Assembly: GCA_029465975.1 (NCBI GenBank)
Contig: CM055739.1
Span: 6,304,628-6,368,627 of the forward strand
DNA from: Dallia pectoralis
Taxonomy: Eukaryota > Chordata > Actinopteri > Esociformes > Umbridae
Direction of reading: 5' to 3'
DNA: 64,000 nucleotides
A model generated the notes under the pieces. That model had not been told where the DNA came from. It made no database searches and worked only from the letters and a program-made list of their open reading frames with translations. This document shows positions 22,030 through 35,719 of the stretch, piece by piece. The position numbers and the translations under genes are program-made. The first letter of the stretch is position 1. The number at the start of each line of letters is the position of its first letter.

Positions 22030-23330
22030 CAAACGTGTGTGCATTTGTTTGTTAGCTAGACTGATTCTGATGCCGCCGCCGCCGGTGAGATATTCATGAG
22101 CACTATAATGTTCCCAGCATTCATCACTTCACCTCCCTGACCCTTGGTGTCATTCCCTCTCATCTCACCTGTACGTCACCCTTCCCTAATTGTACATTTG
22201 GTCGGGCCTCTAATTTTCCTCCTTAACCTTCCCTCTCCCTTCCCCCTCTCCCTCCTTTCTTCCCCCTCTCCCTTTGTCCTTCCCCCCCTCTCCCCCCTCC
22301 TCTCAATCCCTCCTTCGTTTCCTCTTTTCCTTCCTTCCATGATTCGTCCCCCCTCCCTCCTGCGTTCCTCTAGCCCCTAGCCCTCACTGCCCTCTCTCTC
22401 TCCTTTCATTACTTCCTTCATCCTCCTACATCAGAGGATTGACTAAGTCAGAGCTCTGGTGACACAGCAGGTAAACATTGGACTGCATCTAGTATGGAAT
22501 GAGTATAGAACTGCAATTCAATGCACCAAATGTACTGCTACAAAATAAGATGAGGTAACCGCTCTTTGTGTCTCCAGTTATGTGTGGATTTGGTGTGTGC
22601 ACAGTATAATGAGATGTTACGTTCTTACAGTTCAGAAACATTTCTTTTAGCCTTGCAACCGTTATTAGATGCAGAAGAAGGGTCTCTCTGTCTTCTTCCA
22701 AAAGCCGACTAAATGCTTCCAAATCCTTATTTCACATCCAGCCCCTGGCTGCTCTCATCCAATCATCATATTAATAATCATATTTCTGTTGAGGATTATA
22801 ACATGTCCCCTGAACAGCCCTAAGCTGTTCTGGAATCAGATCTGCGGTTAGAATACAGACTTAGTGTGTTTTCAAGAGATCATCTGTTTCGAAAAACATG
22901 GTTCAGTCGAAAAGGACATGGCATTTCAGCGACAATAACAACTTTTCACTTCCTGTCTGTTGTCATGGCAATGAGAGGATGCTCGGATTCCGAGCAGGTC
23001 CTGGTCCAAGATGTGCGTCTGACCAATGGCAGAACTCCCTAAACCCCCATAGCAACAGTCAAAGAGCCAATCAGTGCCTCTCCTTCTCTCCCGTCCTCTC
23101 ATGTCCTATGTTAGCAGCCGTTCAGTTCTCACAGCAACTCCTTCATTATGCCGAATATAAACACTGACTCACAAATAAAGAAATGCATGCGCACACAAAC
23201 ACACATGCGCGCAGCAAACACACATGCGTGCAAAAACAGACATGCGCGCACAAACACACACACAGGGTGACCTTGCTAAGTTGCTGGATTCTGTTACCTC
23301 ACATGTATGTAGTTGTGACTGTATACTGTG
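21291..23330. other. Intergenic, nothing recognised
   Basis: AT-rich on the left, with a (GT)n microsatellite near 22001-22026 and a pyrimidine-rich stretch (CCCTCTCCCTCC type) at about 22200-22430. No supportable gene. Confidence 0.5.
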
Positions 23331-23338
23331 TGTGTGTG

Positions 23339-23383
<45 letters not shown>
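23331..23383. repeat. (GT)n microsatellite
   Basis: An almost pure GT run of about 26 repeats with one ACT interruption near its start. Confidence 0.96.
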
Positions 23384-23385
<2 letters not shown>

Positions 23386-23457
23386 TGCACTGATCAGGCA
23401 GAACCAAGGGTGGAGGGAGATGGAGGAAAGCTAAAATCAGACAAAAAAAGTGGGAAC

Positions 23458-24480
23458 GGATGAGTGGGTTGAGGATACCACCACTAGTCTAAACGGATGA
23501 GTGGGTTGAGGATACCACCACTAGTCTGAAGGGATGAGTGGGTTGAGGATACCACCACTAGTCTGAAGGGATGAGTGGGTTGAGGATACCACCACTAGTC
23601 TGAAGGGATGAGTGGGTTGAGGATACCACCACTAGTCTGAAGGGATGAGTGGGTTGAGGATACCACCACTAGTCTGAAGGGATGAGTGGGTTGAGGATAC
23701 CACCACTAGTCTGAAGGGATGAGTGGGTTGAGGATACCACCACTAGTCTGAAGGGATGAGTGGGTTGAGGATACCACCACTAGTCTGAAGGGATGAGTGG
23801 GTTGAGGATACCACCACTAGTCTGAAGGGATGAGTGGGTTGAGGATACCACCACTAGTCTAAACGGATGAGTGGGTTGAGGATACCACCACCAGTCTGAA
23901 GGGATGAGTGGGTTGAGGATACCACCACTAGTCTAAACGGATGAGTGGGTTGAGGATACCACCACTAGTCTAAACGGATGAGTGGGTTGAGGATACCACC
24001 ACTAGTCTAAACGGATGAGTGGGTTGAGGATACCACCACTAGTCTAAACGGATGAGTGGGTTGAGGATACCACCACTAGTCTGAAGGGATGAGTGGGTTG
24101 AGGATACCACCACTAGTCTAAACGGATGAGTGGGTTGAGGATACCACCACTAGTCTAAACGGATGAGTGGGTTGAGGATACCACCACTAGTCTAAACGGA
24201 TGAGTGGGTTGAGGATACCACCACTAGTCTAAACGGATGAGTGGGTTGAGGATACCACCACTAGTCTAAACGGATGAGTGGGTTGAGGATACCACCACTA
24301 GTCTGAAGGGATGAGTGGGTTGAGGATACCACCACTAGTCTGAAGGGATGAGTGGGTTGAGGATACCACCACTAGTCTGAAGGGATGAGTGGGTTGAGGA
24401 TACCACCACCAGTCTGAAGGGATGAGTGGGTTGACTTGAGGATACCACCACTAGTCTGAAGGGATGAGTGGGTTGAGGAT
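23458..24480. repeat. 37-bp minisatellite array (second family)
   Basis: About 27 copies of a 37-bp unit, GGATGAGTGGGTTGAGGATA followed by CCACCACTAGTCTGAAG. Two variant ends, TCTGAAGG and TCTAAACGG, occur in blocks, which suggests block amplification. One copy near 24430 carries an extra GACTT. It is unrelated in sequence to the 37-bp array at 1084-2322. Confidence 0.97.
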
Positions 24481-24845
24481 ACAACTGGCAGTAGAGTCTG
24501 CTGGTGTTACGTGTACAATAGCAATAGGTGCTACATTTAGTCCTGGCAATGTAAGCAACATACAAAAGGCAAAAATACACACATTGAATGGCTATCCACA
24601 TCATATAGTGTATCTATAATACAGTATGTGTGTGTGTGTGTGTGTGTCATCTTTAATGAAAAATAATCAGTGTTCTAGTAACAATTAGTCTTCTCCGGGT
24701 CAGGTCGCACATACAGTACAGACTAAGAATAGCAGAAATTAGGGAGGTTTAGGCTGGTGCTGTTGTGGCTGGCCAATCATGACGGATGCTGAGTGACGTC
24801 GAGCTCCAGTCTAGCAGACGTCCAGCTGGGTTAATCCCCAGAAGG

Positions 24846-24884
<39 letters not shown>

Positions 24885-25365
24885 GAATATGTTTTACCCT
24901 CGGCCAGTAGAGCAGCCAGAGCAAACGCCTGCACACACACTGACCTCACCTCATTGGCCAGATCTAAGAGCTCAAATCTATTCAGACGTCTCCATAGCCA
25001 ACGCTACCTCACTTATCTCTGCTTTATGGTTGAGAACGACAGACAGACAGACAGACGGTGGACGTCACTTGTCAAACCGTGACACACGTAAGAATACTAC
25101 GTAGGCTAATCAGGATGTAAAACAAGCCACACCTGCCTCAACCATCTCATACACTGTCTATGCATATGTATGTAAAGTATCAATAATAATAATAATAAAC
25201 AAATGGCAGATTTTTTAAGAGATTGTCTATAAGCAAATCAAACACACTGTATATTAAACCTATTGCACCACTGTCTACATATCTCGGCAGAAATCCTTTC
25301 AGTTCTCTGTAGGTCCTTGATCATAACAGAAACGTGAAATGAGGGAAAACCCACCTACTGCTGGA
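24481..25365. other. Intergenic with short microsatellites
   Basis: No gene. (GT)n tracts lie at about 24627-24647 and 24849-24880, and short ACAG and AAT runs near 25038 and 25185. Confidence 0.55.
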
Positions 25366-26290
25366 CATCACTACCATCACATCCATCACTACCATCACAT
25401 CCATCACTACCATCACATCCATCACTACCATCACAATCAACCATCACAACCATCACATCCATCACTATCATCACATCCATCACAACCATCACAACCATCA
25501 CTATCATCACATCCATCACATCCATCACTACCATCACAACCATCACAACCATCACAACCATCACTATCATCACATCCATCACATCCATCACATCCATCAC
25601 TACCATCACATCCATCACTACCATCACATCCATCACTATCATCACATCCATCACTACCATCACATCCATCACTATCATCACATCCATCACATCCATCACT
25701 ACCATCACATCCATCACTACCATCACTATCATCACATCCATCACTACCATCACATCCATCACTATCATCACATCCATCACTACCATCACATCCATCACTA
25801 CCATCACATCCATCACATCCATCACTACCATCACATCCATCACAATCAACCATCACTACCATCACATCCATCACTACCATCACATCCATCACATCCATCA
25901 CTATCATCACATCCATCACTATCATCACAACCATCACATCCATCACTATCATCACATCCATCACAATCAACCATCACTACCATCACTACCATCACATCCA
26001 TCACTACCATCACTATCATCACAACCATCACTATCATCACAACCATCACATCCATCACTATCATCACATCCATCACAATCAACCATCACTATCATCACAT
26101 CCATCACAATCAACCATCACTACCATCACATCCATCACTATCATCACATCCATCACTACCATCACATCCATCACTACCATCACACCCATCACATCCATCA
26201 CCACCATCATAATCATCCATCACATCCATCACAATCAACCATCACATCCATCACATCCATCACCATCATCACATCCATCACAACCATCAT
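25366..26290. repeat. CATCAC/CATCC/CTACC minisatellite
   Basis: About 925 bases of 9-base modules (CATCACATC, CATCACTAC, CATCACAAC, CATCACTAT) in irregular order, with occasional CAATCAAC. Because 9 is a multiple of 3, both strands stay open and yield His/Ser/Pro- or Met/Val/Asp-rich artificial frames. Confidence 0.97.
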
Positions 26291-28850
26291 TGCTTTACCG
26301 GACCTAACTCTACCTGACCCGGCTCTACCAGACCTTGCGTTACCTATCCTAGCTTATCCTGTAAAAATGAGTCTAGGAATCGAGCATCTATTAAGAATGT
26401 GATCCTCCATTGGGTTGAGTTCACTTGCTGAAGTATAACCAGTAATTAACATTGGTTATACGTGAGCTACTATTTCTGAGTATCCGTCACAGACGTCGTG
26501 AATGAAGACTACCCACAATCCCACTCTACACACAAGCAGCCGGACTCCATCCCAAAAAAATACACCCAGTACTCTAAAGTAACACGTTGGACAGAAAAGT
26601 AGTGCACAACGTCGCTCTTGACGCAGAGATGTCCCGCGGCTCGTGTGATTGGAGTGGGTTCACTTCCTGCGTGGGGGAGTTGTGCTTGGTCACGTCATCT
26701 GCACAATGTACGGCCAGACCATGGCAGGACAACAGCTTGGAGGAGGCGGAGACTTGGAGGAGGCGGAGACCTGGAGGCGCGTGTCACAGTGTGTGTGTGT
26801 CATCTCCTGTGAGATTCTCCGGCCTACTACTCTGTTAGACAGTTGGCTCGGGCGTCCGTCACGACCACTCTGACGAATAACACTCACAAATAGACACTTG
26901 GGTACAAACACTGTGTATTTAAGACGCAGGCATAGGACAGTACACATCCACCCACGGCTTGGATATTCTGCGTGTGCGAGGACAGGATGTACCTTGGTTG
27001 TGCGTACGATGCAGTTTCTGCTGCATCCATTACTCCACAACCAGATTGCAATACCCAATTTAGTCATCTCAGTCAGTCCAATGTGCCACAAGTGTTGTCT
27101 CTGTGTCTTCTGTATTTCCATTCATCTATCCATCTCTCTCTCTGTTATTCTGTCTTCCCATCCATCTATCCCTATCTGTCTCTGTTCTGTCTTTCTATCC
27201 ATTTCTCTCTCTTTTCTTCGGTCTTTCCATCCATCTCTCTGTTCTTTTGTCTTTCCAAGTTTCCATCCATCTATCCTCATCTGGCTCTGTTCTTCTGTCT
27301 TTCCATCCATCTATCCTTATCTGCCTCTGTTCTGTCTTTCCATCCATCTATCCTTATCTGGCTCTGTTCTTTTGTCTTTCCATCCATCTATCCTTTCCTC
27401 TCTGTTCTTCAATCCTCTCCCTGTCGCTACGTCTTCTCCGTTGCTGTGGTGTCATGAGGAGAACCCCCATTAAACATGCCAGGATGTCAGCTTGTATGAT
27501 TGTCTCCTGGTCGTAGGTGGAAGACATTCTCTGTGACACCCAGCACTGGCATAGCCTCCAGTGTCAACTACAGCACTCTCACAGCTAAGACTCTTCCATC
27601 CCACAGCACAACGTGGACCCATTTCCCTGGCAGCTGTGGCATGCTAAATGTCTTGATAGACTTCATCGGACGTTCTTGCCGGTTTAGAGCCACACCATCT
27701 ATGGAGATAAGCAACTCCTACAGATACAATCTGCGTCTCTGTCCAAATATGCATTGAAGCAAGGTCACTTCAGTGAACATACTCTTCTATGTCTATATAT
27801 TCTATTAGGAGCCCCGCTTAGGCTTCATCGTCATCGGTTTCACGTTACAGACATCACCAGTCCACCGTGGTGGCATTATACTCTCAGATTTTGCCCTTTG
27901 GGTTTGCCAGTCTTGTCTGTTTTTCCCTTGAATATTGCATGTCAAGGACATAGCCCGAAGAAACCTAAGCTGCTAAAATCCAGACAGAGGTTACGGAGAA
28001 CGTTCTGGAACGAATGAAGCCTGGGCGCATATTTTGTCCCTGCTCTCCTGGCAACATGTGTGGCTCAACAATGACAGCGATGGAGTTGGCCGGAGCACAG
28101 AGACACGTGGGCCAGGCAAAGATAACAATACAATGTCAATGTCACTCAGGAATGACCAACGAGAAACGGTTCTGTGAGAAAGGGTTCTGCGAGGGCGTGT
28201 GTCCCTGTTGTGCGTCTGAACCAATGTCAAATGGCTAGCTAGCAACATCTTGTGGCACGTACACTGGATGTTTGGTGTGATGACAGTGGCCCTCGTCGTT
28301 CGATACGGCCGCTAGTTTCAACCCGGGGCATCGATCAATGCCCATCACATGTCGATCAATGCCCATCACGATGTATGACTAACACTGACTGGTCGCTGTG
28401 GAATCGTGACAAGCCGATTTGAGACAGCGGGAGTGGTAGGCAGATCGCTGGGACACTTTTTCCCGTGTAGGCCCAGGCGTGGACAGTCAACAATGACAGT
28501 TTACAATGGCTCAAAACGGGGGGGGAAGTGAACAAGTCCTACTTCAGTAAATGCTGCCCGGACCAGGGATACCGTGGGACACAGCAAATGTCACGTTGGC
28601 CCAGTTGGCCCAGTTGGCAGTAATCAATGGGGTCGGCTAGCAGCACATCGGAGTGAGCGGACTAGCGGCGTCCTCATCACACTGCCCATCGGCGTGGCGC
28701 TGGTTCCGGGGGCAGAGAGAGTGCGATGGGTTCATCTATGAGCGCTTTGTGTGCCGGCGGACCCGTCCGTGAATGGCCACCATTGTGGTGCCCGGGCACA
28801 GACTGCTTAGGCAGCCGTTCTCACACTCCCCTCACCGGGACGGAGCTCTT
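26291..28850. other. Intergenic, with a pyrimidine-rich tandem repeat
   Basis: No recognised gene. At about 27120-27400 are six to seven imperfect copies of a unit of about 40 bases (TCTTTCCATCCATCTATCC, then a TCTGTTCT-type stretch). The segment 28270-28860 is rather GC- and CpG-rich, but no protein is identifiable in it. Confidence 0.5.
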
Positions 28851-28978
28851 TTGACATGGCTAATGACCTGAACAAACCACTTTACACGTCCGGATTCAAA
28901 CGAGAGCCTCTGGGGAGTCTAGAGGCCAGGAATCCTGCCAGACAGTGAGTGGATCCTGCTTCCAGTGGTTCTTTACAA

Positions 28979-29000
28979 GTCTCTCTCTCTCTCTCTCTCT
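28979..29000. repeat. (CT)n microsatellite
   Basis: Short pure CT run just right of the GC-rich patch. Confidence 0.9.
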
Positions 29001-29338
29001 AACAAACTGTAATCCAATTGATTTGATTTATTTGGCATTTGATTGAATTCCCAAAACCTCTCAGACACTATCGAAACCGGCACCAGAATCACTTAAATAG
29101 TATTAATCAAAAGTCTGCTCATTCCTCTGCACTTCTCCTGCGAACAACTTAACAAGGCTCAGTCAGTGTAAGCACAACCTGGTGTAAATCTCAGTGTGTG
29201 TGTTCGCACGCACGCACGCACATGCACCTAATGAGATTAGTGGGAGAACAGTAGAGCTCTAGACTAATGCTATTACACTCTCACTTACAAAGCTCATACA
29301 CACTAGACTTGACTCAAACTTCCTACAAGTCACATTTT

Positions 29339-30586
29339 CTTATTCCCACTGCCTCTCTCTGAGACTCTCCCAGTCACTTATTCCCTCTGCCTCTCTTTGA
29401 GACTCTCCCAGTCACTTATTCCCTCTGCCTCTCTTTGAGACTCTCCCAGTCACTTATTCCCACTGCCTCTCTCTGAGACTCTCCCAGTCACTTATTCCCA
29501 CTGCCTCTCTTTGACACTCTCCCAGTCACTTATTCCCACTGCCTCTCTCTGAGACTCTCCAAGTAACTTATTCCCACTGCCTCTCTCTGAGACTCTCCCA
29601 GTCACTTATTCCCACTGCCTCTCTCTGAGACTCTCCAAGTCACTTATTCCCACTGCCTCTCTCTGAGACTCTCCAAGTCACTTATTCCCACTGCCTCTCT
29701 CTGAGACTCTCCAAGTCACTTATTCCCACTGCCTCTCTCTGAGACTCTCCAAGTCACTTATTCCCACTGCCTCTCTCTGAGACTCTCCCAGTCACTTATT
29801 CCCACTGCCTCTCTTTGAGACTCTCCCAGTCACTTATTCCAACTGCCTCTCTCTGAGACTCTCCAAGTCACTTATTCCCACTGCCTCTCTCTGAGACTCT
29901 CCCAGTCACTTATTCCCACTGCCTCTCTCTGAGACTCTCCATGTCACTTATTCCCACTGCCTCTCTCTGAGACTCTCCCAGTCACTTATTCCCACTGCCT
30001 CTCTCTGAGACTCTCCCAGTCACTTATTCCCACAGCCTCTCTCTGAGACTCTCCCAGTCACTTATTCCCACTGCCTCTCTCTGAGACTCTCCCAGTCACT
30101 TATTCCCACTGCCTCTCTCTGAGACTCTCCCAGTAACTTATTCCCACTGCCTCTCTCTGAGACTCTCCCAGTCACTTATTCCCACAGCTTCTCTCTGAGA
30201 CTCTCCCAGTCACTTATTCCCACTGCCTCTCTCTGAGACTCTCCCAGTCACTTATTCCCACTGCCTCTCTCTGAGACTCTCCCAGTAACTTATTCCCACT
30301 GCCTCTCTCTGAGACTCTCCCAGTCACTTATTCCCACTGCCTCTCTCTGAGACTCTCCCAGTCACTTATTCCCACTGCCTCTCTCTGAGACTCTCCATGT
30401 CACTTATTCCCTCTGCCTCTCTCTGAGACTCTCCCAGTCACTTATTCCCTCTGCCTCTCTCTGAGACTCTCCCAGTCACTTATTCCCACTGCCTCTCTCT
30501 GAGACTCTCCCAGTCACTTATTCCCACTGCCTCTCTCTGAGACTCTCCCAGTCACTTATTCCCACTGCCTCTCTCTGAGACTCTCT
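29339..30586. repeat. 38-bp minisatellite array
   Basis: About 33 copies of a 38-bp unit, CTTATTCCCACTGCCTCTCT followed by CTGAGACTCTCCCAGTCA. Copies vary at a few positions (CCCAGT or CCAAGT or CCATGT; CACTGCC or CTCTGCC). Confidence 0.97.
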
Positions 30587-31468
30587 CTCTTATGGAGTTC
30601 CTCTCCAATCTAAAACCCAATACTTTCATCATTCATTCACAGCTGTCACGACTTGCTGTAGGTGTAGTGCGGGAAGCCACACGCAGAGCCACGGTAATCC
30701 GTTCAACAGGTTTATTTAAACATACAAAAGTAAAACAAACCGTGAACAAAAACACGGAAGTGGATCACCGAAATGGAAGTGTAGCTACGCCACCACACCA
30801 TTGTGACAACAGCTGCCGTTCAATTAGACACGACCCTTTTCTCTCCACAGACCCGTCTTCTCCTCCAGAGGAGGTCTGAGGCCTGTAGCAGCATGCCTCT
30901 GCTCCAGTGTGTGTGAACTCTGTTGTCGGTCTGCACTCAGTATCGACATTCTTATATAACGGAGACGTTGAACAACAAAGACTCCTTCTCCGCAGCATCT
31001 TCAGAGGCTCCTGTGGTCTAGCTCTCCCCCCCCCTCCACAAACGCTGTTCAGAACGCCCCGTCATTCATCCCCTACGCTATCTCTCTGTGTGAGTGTGTG
31101 TGCCCTTAGGAAGGAAGTGGAGAGTATCCGAAAACATCCCAGTCTGTGTCATATGCCGACTGTATAATGCATCACGTCACCTCTGCTCACACTCAAACTG
31201 TCTCCGTCATCCGAAAAAAGGTCCCTGTTCTTTCGTCCCCGCACAGATCCGAATGAATGACTGAGTCAATCATGTATTGACTGATGGAATTTGTGATGAC
31301 TGATCGAATTAATCAATGTATTGTCCATTTATATCCGAGCTAGTGATGAGAAGTTTCTGGATTACGAAGATTTTATTGTTATCATTTCTGCCACTGACGA
31401 AAATGAGACCAATGGCCCAGAACAGGTGCCAGTGTTCTTGTACATAATGTGTTAGTTAGACACCTTTC
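30587..31468. other. Intergenic, nothing recognised
   Basis: Unique-looking sequence between two large arrays. No supportable gene or element. Confidence 0.5.
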
Positions 31469-32720
31469 ATGTCGTTTGTAATGGCAGGTGCTAACTGTAA
31501 GTCACATATATTTGTAATAGCAGGTGCTCACTGTAAGTCACATATATTTGTAATGGCAGGTGCTCACTGTAAGTCACATATATTTGTAATGGCAGGTGCT
31601 CACTGTAAGTCAAATATATTTGTAATGGCAGGTGCTAACTGTAAGTCAAATATATTTGTAATGGCAGGTGCTCACTGTAAGTCACATATATTTGTAATGG
31701 CAGGTGCTAACTGTAAGTCAAATATATTTGTAATGGCAGGTGCTCACTGTAAGTCAAATATATTTGTAATGGCAGGTGCTAACTGTAAGTCACATATATT
31801 TGTAATGGCAGGTGCTAACTGTAAGTCACATATATTTGTAATGGTAGGTGCTAACTGTAAGTCAAATATATTTGTAATGGTAGGTGCTAACTGTAAGTCA
31901 CATATATTTGTAATGGCAGGTGCTAACTGTAAGTCACATATATTTGTAATGGTAGGTGCTAACTGTAAGTCACATATATTTGTAATGGCAGGTGCTAACT
32001 GTAAGTCACATATATTTGTAATGGTAGGTGCTAACTGTAAGTCAAATATATTTGTAATGGCAGGTGCTAACTGTAAGTCAAATATATTTTTAATGGTAGG
32101 TGCTAACTGTAAGTCACATATATTTGTAATGGCAGGTGCTAACTGTAAGTCAAATATATTTGTAATGGCAGGTGCTAACTGTAAGTCAAATATATTTGTA
32201 ATGGCAGGTGCTAACTGTAAGTCAAATATATTTGTAATGGCAGGTGCTAACTGTAAGTCAAATATATTTGTAATGGCAGGTGCTAACTGTAAGTCAAATA
32301 TATTTGTAATGGCGCGTGCTAACTGTAAGTCAAATATATTTGTAATGGCAGGTGCTAACTGTAAGTCACATATATTTGTAATGGCAGGTGCTAACTGTAA
32401 GTCAAATATATTTGTAATGGCAGGTGCTAACTGTAAGTCAAATATATTTGTAATGGCAGGTGCTTACTGTAAGTCAAATATATTTGTAATGGCAGGTGCT
32501 TACTGTAAGTCAAATATATTTGTAATGGCAGGTGGTAACTGTAAGTCAAATATATTTGTAATGGCACGAGCTTACAAAAAGCGACATATATTTGTATTGG
32601 CGCGTGCTTACAATAAGTCACATATATTTGTAATGGCGTCTGCTTACAATAAGTCACATATATTTGTAATGGAGTGTGCTTAAAATAAGTCACATATATT
32701 CTACATGGTGTGTGCTTACA
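31469..32720. repeat. 36-bp minisatellite array with a fully open frame
   Basis: About 35 copies of a 36-bp unit, TTTGTAATGGCAGGTGCTAA then CTGTAAGTCACATATA. Because 36 is a multiple of 3 and the chosen frame has no stop, a 404-codon frame runs through it with a 12-residue repeat, MAGANCKSHIFV. The right-hand copies (from 32560) are degenerate. I regard the frame as a by-product of the repeat, not a gene: there is no flanking coding sequence. Confidence 0.96.
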
Positions 32721-34886
32721 ATCTCTGAGTGCATCTGTATCTAGTGGCTGCAATTCAACTTAGCAATCAATCAACCACTCCCGAAGGGTTATAAAGACAT
32801 TAACCGTGTAATGGGCTTTTATTTTGATGTAGGATCCAACTACACACACGTGCACACGCTCACACAAGCTTATCCTAAGCCAAGCACAAACACCCATACA
32901 AGATCAGCTCTCGCCCTGGAGGAAATATATAATGCAAATCACAAACTCAATCAAACACTTTCTGGACAGCCCATCGGGAGAAAAATGAATCAGGGAAACA
33001 TTACGGTTCAATAATCATAAAAGAAGATTAACATTGCAGGGACAACCAGCCATCTCTATAATAAGAGTCATTCCTTAATCTCCATTAAAATGTGTTAATT
33101 GGTTGTGTCCCCACTGACATAGACCAAGGATTTTATGTGTGTGTGTGTGTGCTCAAGGAGTCTTATTGCATTTGAGTTCCATAATCCAGGCTAAGCCCGC
33201 ATATGTCACCCTTTCCATGACCCCTGACCTAAACACTAACCTCAGGCACACTGTCCAATAGCAATCCAGTAGCAATCCAGCCGCAACCCAGGTCATAAAT
33301 CAATCATCGTTTTGACTAACTCACTTGTCAGCAAAGCTCCCGTGGCATGTGAAGAACCCGACGACTTGTTAATGGAATTAATATAATTAATTAAATCAAT
33401 CAGAAATTTTTTTTTCAGCTGTGGAAAAAACAATGCTTCCATTGGTCGAAATGGCAACACGTGCACGTCATGACGCCGTAGGTGGGAAAAAGTAGCAGAT
33501 AGATAATTACAGTCTGTCCTGGGTGTACATTGGCTGGCGTGGTCTCATGTGTTCAGAGAAGTGGTCGTAAACAGAACCCTAATAGCCAATTGGGATCTGT
33601 ATTGTTAGGACATCACGTTTTATTGCTGTTATGGGGATCTGACTGGCAACGTGCTATTGCATCTCCACAAACACACACACCTTTCACATGATATCCAACA
33701 ATTTATCCGGGATGTAGATGTTTAAACTAAGAGAGACGCATTGGTGGATTTGACATGTCTCAAGATGTTATCTCCTTGTTTTCATACCAGCTGTCCAGGA
33801 CAAACAGGTTGAAGAAAATGTCATGGAAAGTGTGCTTCACACAGACCACCTTACTATAAAACGAATTAAATTAAAGACTCACGTGGAGTTATCGTTCATG
33901 TTTTTTGCCTAATTACTTCCCACAACACACCACCAGTAATCCCAGAAATATGGTGTTCTCCTGAACTGCCAACACTTATAGGGTTGGTCATAATATTCTA
34001 CATAATAGCCAGTTTGTTACACCTTTGTATGATCAGACATCTATTTACTGGATCCTTTACAGTGGATGTACGGCAATGTCATTATCCTGGTTTGTTCTTC
34101 AGAATATATATATATATATCCAGTAATGTTGTCTACCCAGAGCATTCAAATGAGCACTGAAATGTCGTGGACACACATGTCTCTATATAATAGGAGACTG
34201 GAGTCTTATGATTGACATTAATGCAACGGTGCCTGACCTGTTGCGGTCTCCGACCCAATCCATTATATGTAAACGAGCATTATTCCATTTGATATTATCC
34301 TGCATTTGCGCCTGAACCACAGCGAGCAGACAGTATCGCAGCCTTTTATAGGCCGTTTGGCCTGGAATGCCGGAGGCACGATCCTAACGATGAACAAAGA
34401 GGTTAACAGCAACTTACCATCGCAAAGCCACAGTATCCTAGGAAGCACTGAGTGAACGGATCCGCGCGGTGCCACCTGCGGGCATCGGCCATTCAGCGCG
34501 CATCCTGTCCAAAAACAAGTCCCCCGAATCCTACAGCATCCTTCATTTTGACACACACTCCCAGTGGACGCGACCGAAAGTGTCGTTAACCAGGGCGCAG
34601 TATTTATACAGATTAATTCAACGGTACCCGGACACCAGACAACTGCATCTTAGGTGACACTGTTCACATACAATAGTATATTAGAGTATCATGTTGAGGA
34701 TGTACCCGGCATCTAGATGCAATCCAAATATGAGGTTTCGTGGTGTTCGTGAAGAAAATAATGCGTGCACCCAGTGCGTAAGTAGGAGACATGTCGCATC
34801 AGCACGCACAATACGTCCATACCGGAACATACCATCTGTAGAAACAGCGCAGGGCTGGATAGATGAGGAAGCGCATGCAAACGAGT
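32721..34886. other. Intergenic, nothing recognised
   Basis: Mostly AT-rich. A small GC/CpG-rich patch lies at about 34440-34510. No protein could be identified on either strand. Confidence 0.5.
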
Positions 34887-35131
34887 TATGTGGAAGAGTG
34901 ATGTGGAACAGTGATTAAGTGTATGTGGAATAGTGATTTATTGTATGTGGAATAAAGATTTAGTGTATGTGGAACAGTGATTTAGTGTATGTGGAACAGT
35001 GATTTAGTGTATGTGGAATAAAGATTTAGTGTATGTGGAACAGTGATTTAGTGTATGTGGAACAGTGATTTAGTGTATGTGGAATAGTGATTTATGTGGA
35101 ACAGTGATTAGGTGTATGTGGAATAGTGGAC
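34887..35131. repeat. 22-bp minisatellite
   Basis: About ten copies of a 22-bp unit, TATGTGGAACAGTGATTTAG then TG, with AATAGTG and AATAAAG variants and a few short copies. Confidence 0.95.
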
Positions 35132-35550
35132 CGAGAAAACGAAACGGTGTGCACCGTGGGTAGGAAACTTAAATTAACTAACTTTAATGAACTGGTTTAA
35201 ATGATTGAAAGAGAATGTGTCAAATACAAATATAATAATGCTCATAGCGCAACCAAGTAGAAATATCAAATACAATATCAAATAATTGTTGATAACGTGC
35301 GATAAAATGCTATTTAAAAACACAGTCCTAGCGATGTCAAATAAGTACAAGTCTGTAAGGTGGTCAACTTGAGTCACGAAGGAGAAAGACGTCAAACTAC
35401 CAATCTAGAATAAATGGCGGTTGTAGTGATTGCGGGGGCTTATCTTATGCATTCGGGAACCGCCAGTAAATATCCTACACTATGCACTTTAGCTATATCC
35501 TACCTTTCAGATGAGAACCAGGTAGTGACATAAAAACATCCACTAAAACA
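35132..35550. other. Intergenic, AT-rich
   Basis: No gene seen. It precedes the duplicated 3'-flank block of the P450 gene. Confidence 0.5.
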
Positions 35551-35627
35551 TTTTTTTAGGTTCTTTAAATTAAATATTTGATCCTTGTTAATGTCTCAAA
35601 ACTATGCTTTGCACAGACAGAACGTTG
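35551..35627. repeat. 3'-flank block of cyp27a, copy 1 (duplicated at 45026-45121)
   Basis: Lies 95-170 bases past the P450 stop codon, in its 3' UTR or flank. It shares AATGTCTCAAAACTATGCTT, GCACAGACAGAACGTTG and TTGATCCTTGT with 45026-45121. Copy 2 has about 20 extra bases in the middle. Confidence 0.9.
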
Positions 35628-35719
35628 ATTTCTTGCCTCATTCACTTAAACCGAGTAAAGTTCGGTCATACTAAAGTTCTGCACTGAAGGCTTCCGCCGC
35701 ATATCACATGACTCTGCAG

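Noticed and set aside
25339..26307. 322-codon His/Ser/Pro frame and its antisense Met/Val/Asp frames
   Set aside because: Pure product of the 9-base CATCAC-type modules, which keep all frames open.
26898..27473. Ser/Leu/Phe-rich frames with apparent hydrophobic segments
   Set aside because: Arise from a pyrimidine-rich tandem repeat of about 40 bases; overlapping frames give similar compositions.
29339..32720. CRISPR-like regular repeats
   Set aside because: Units are contiguous with no unique spacers, and the DNA is clearly vertebrate.
34263..34560. Cys-rich - strand frame with a donor-like GTAAGT in a small GC patch
   Set aside because: No recognisable protein and no partner exon on that strand before the 36-bp array.
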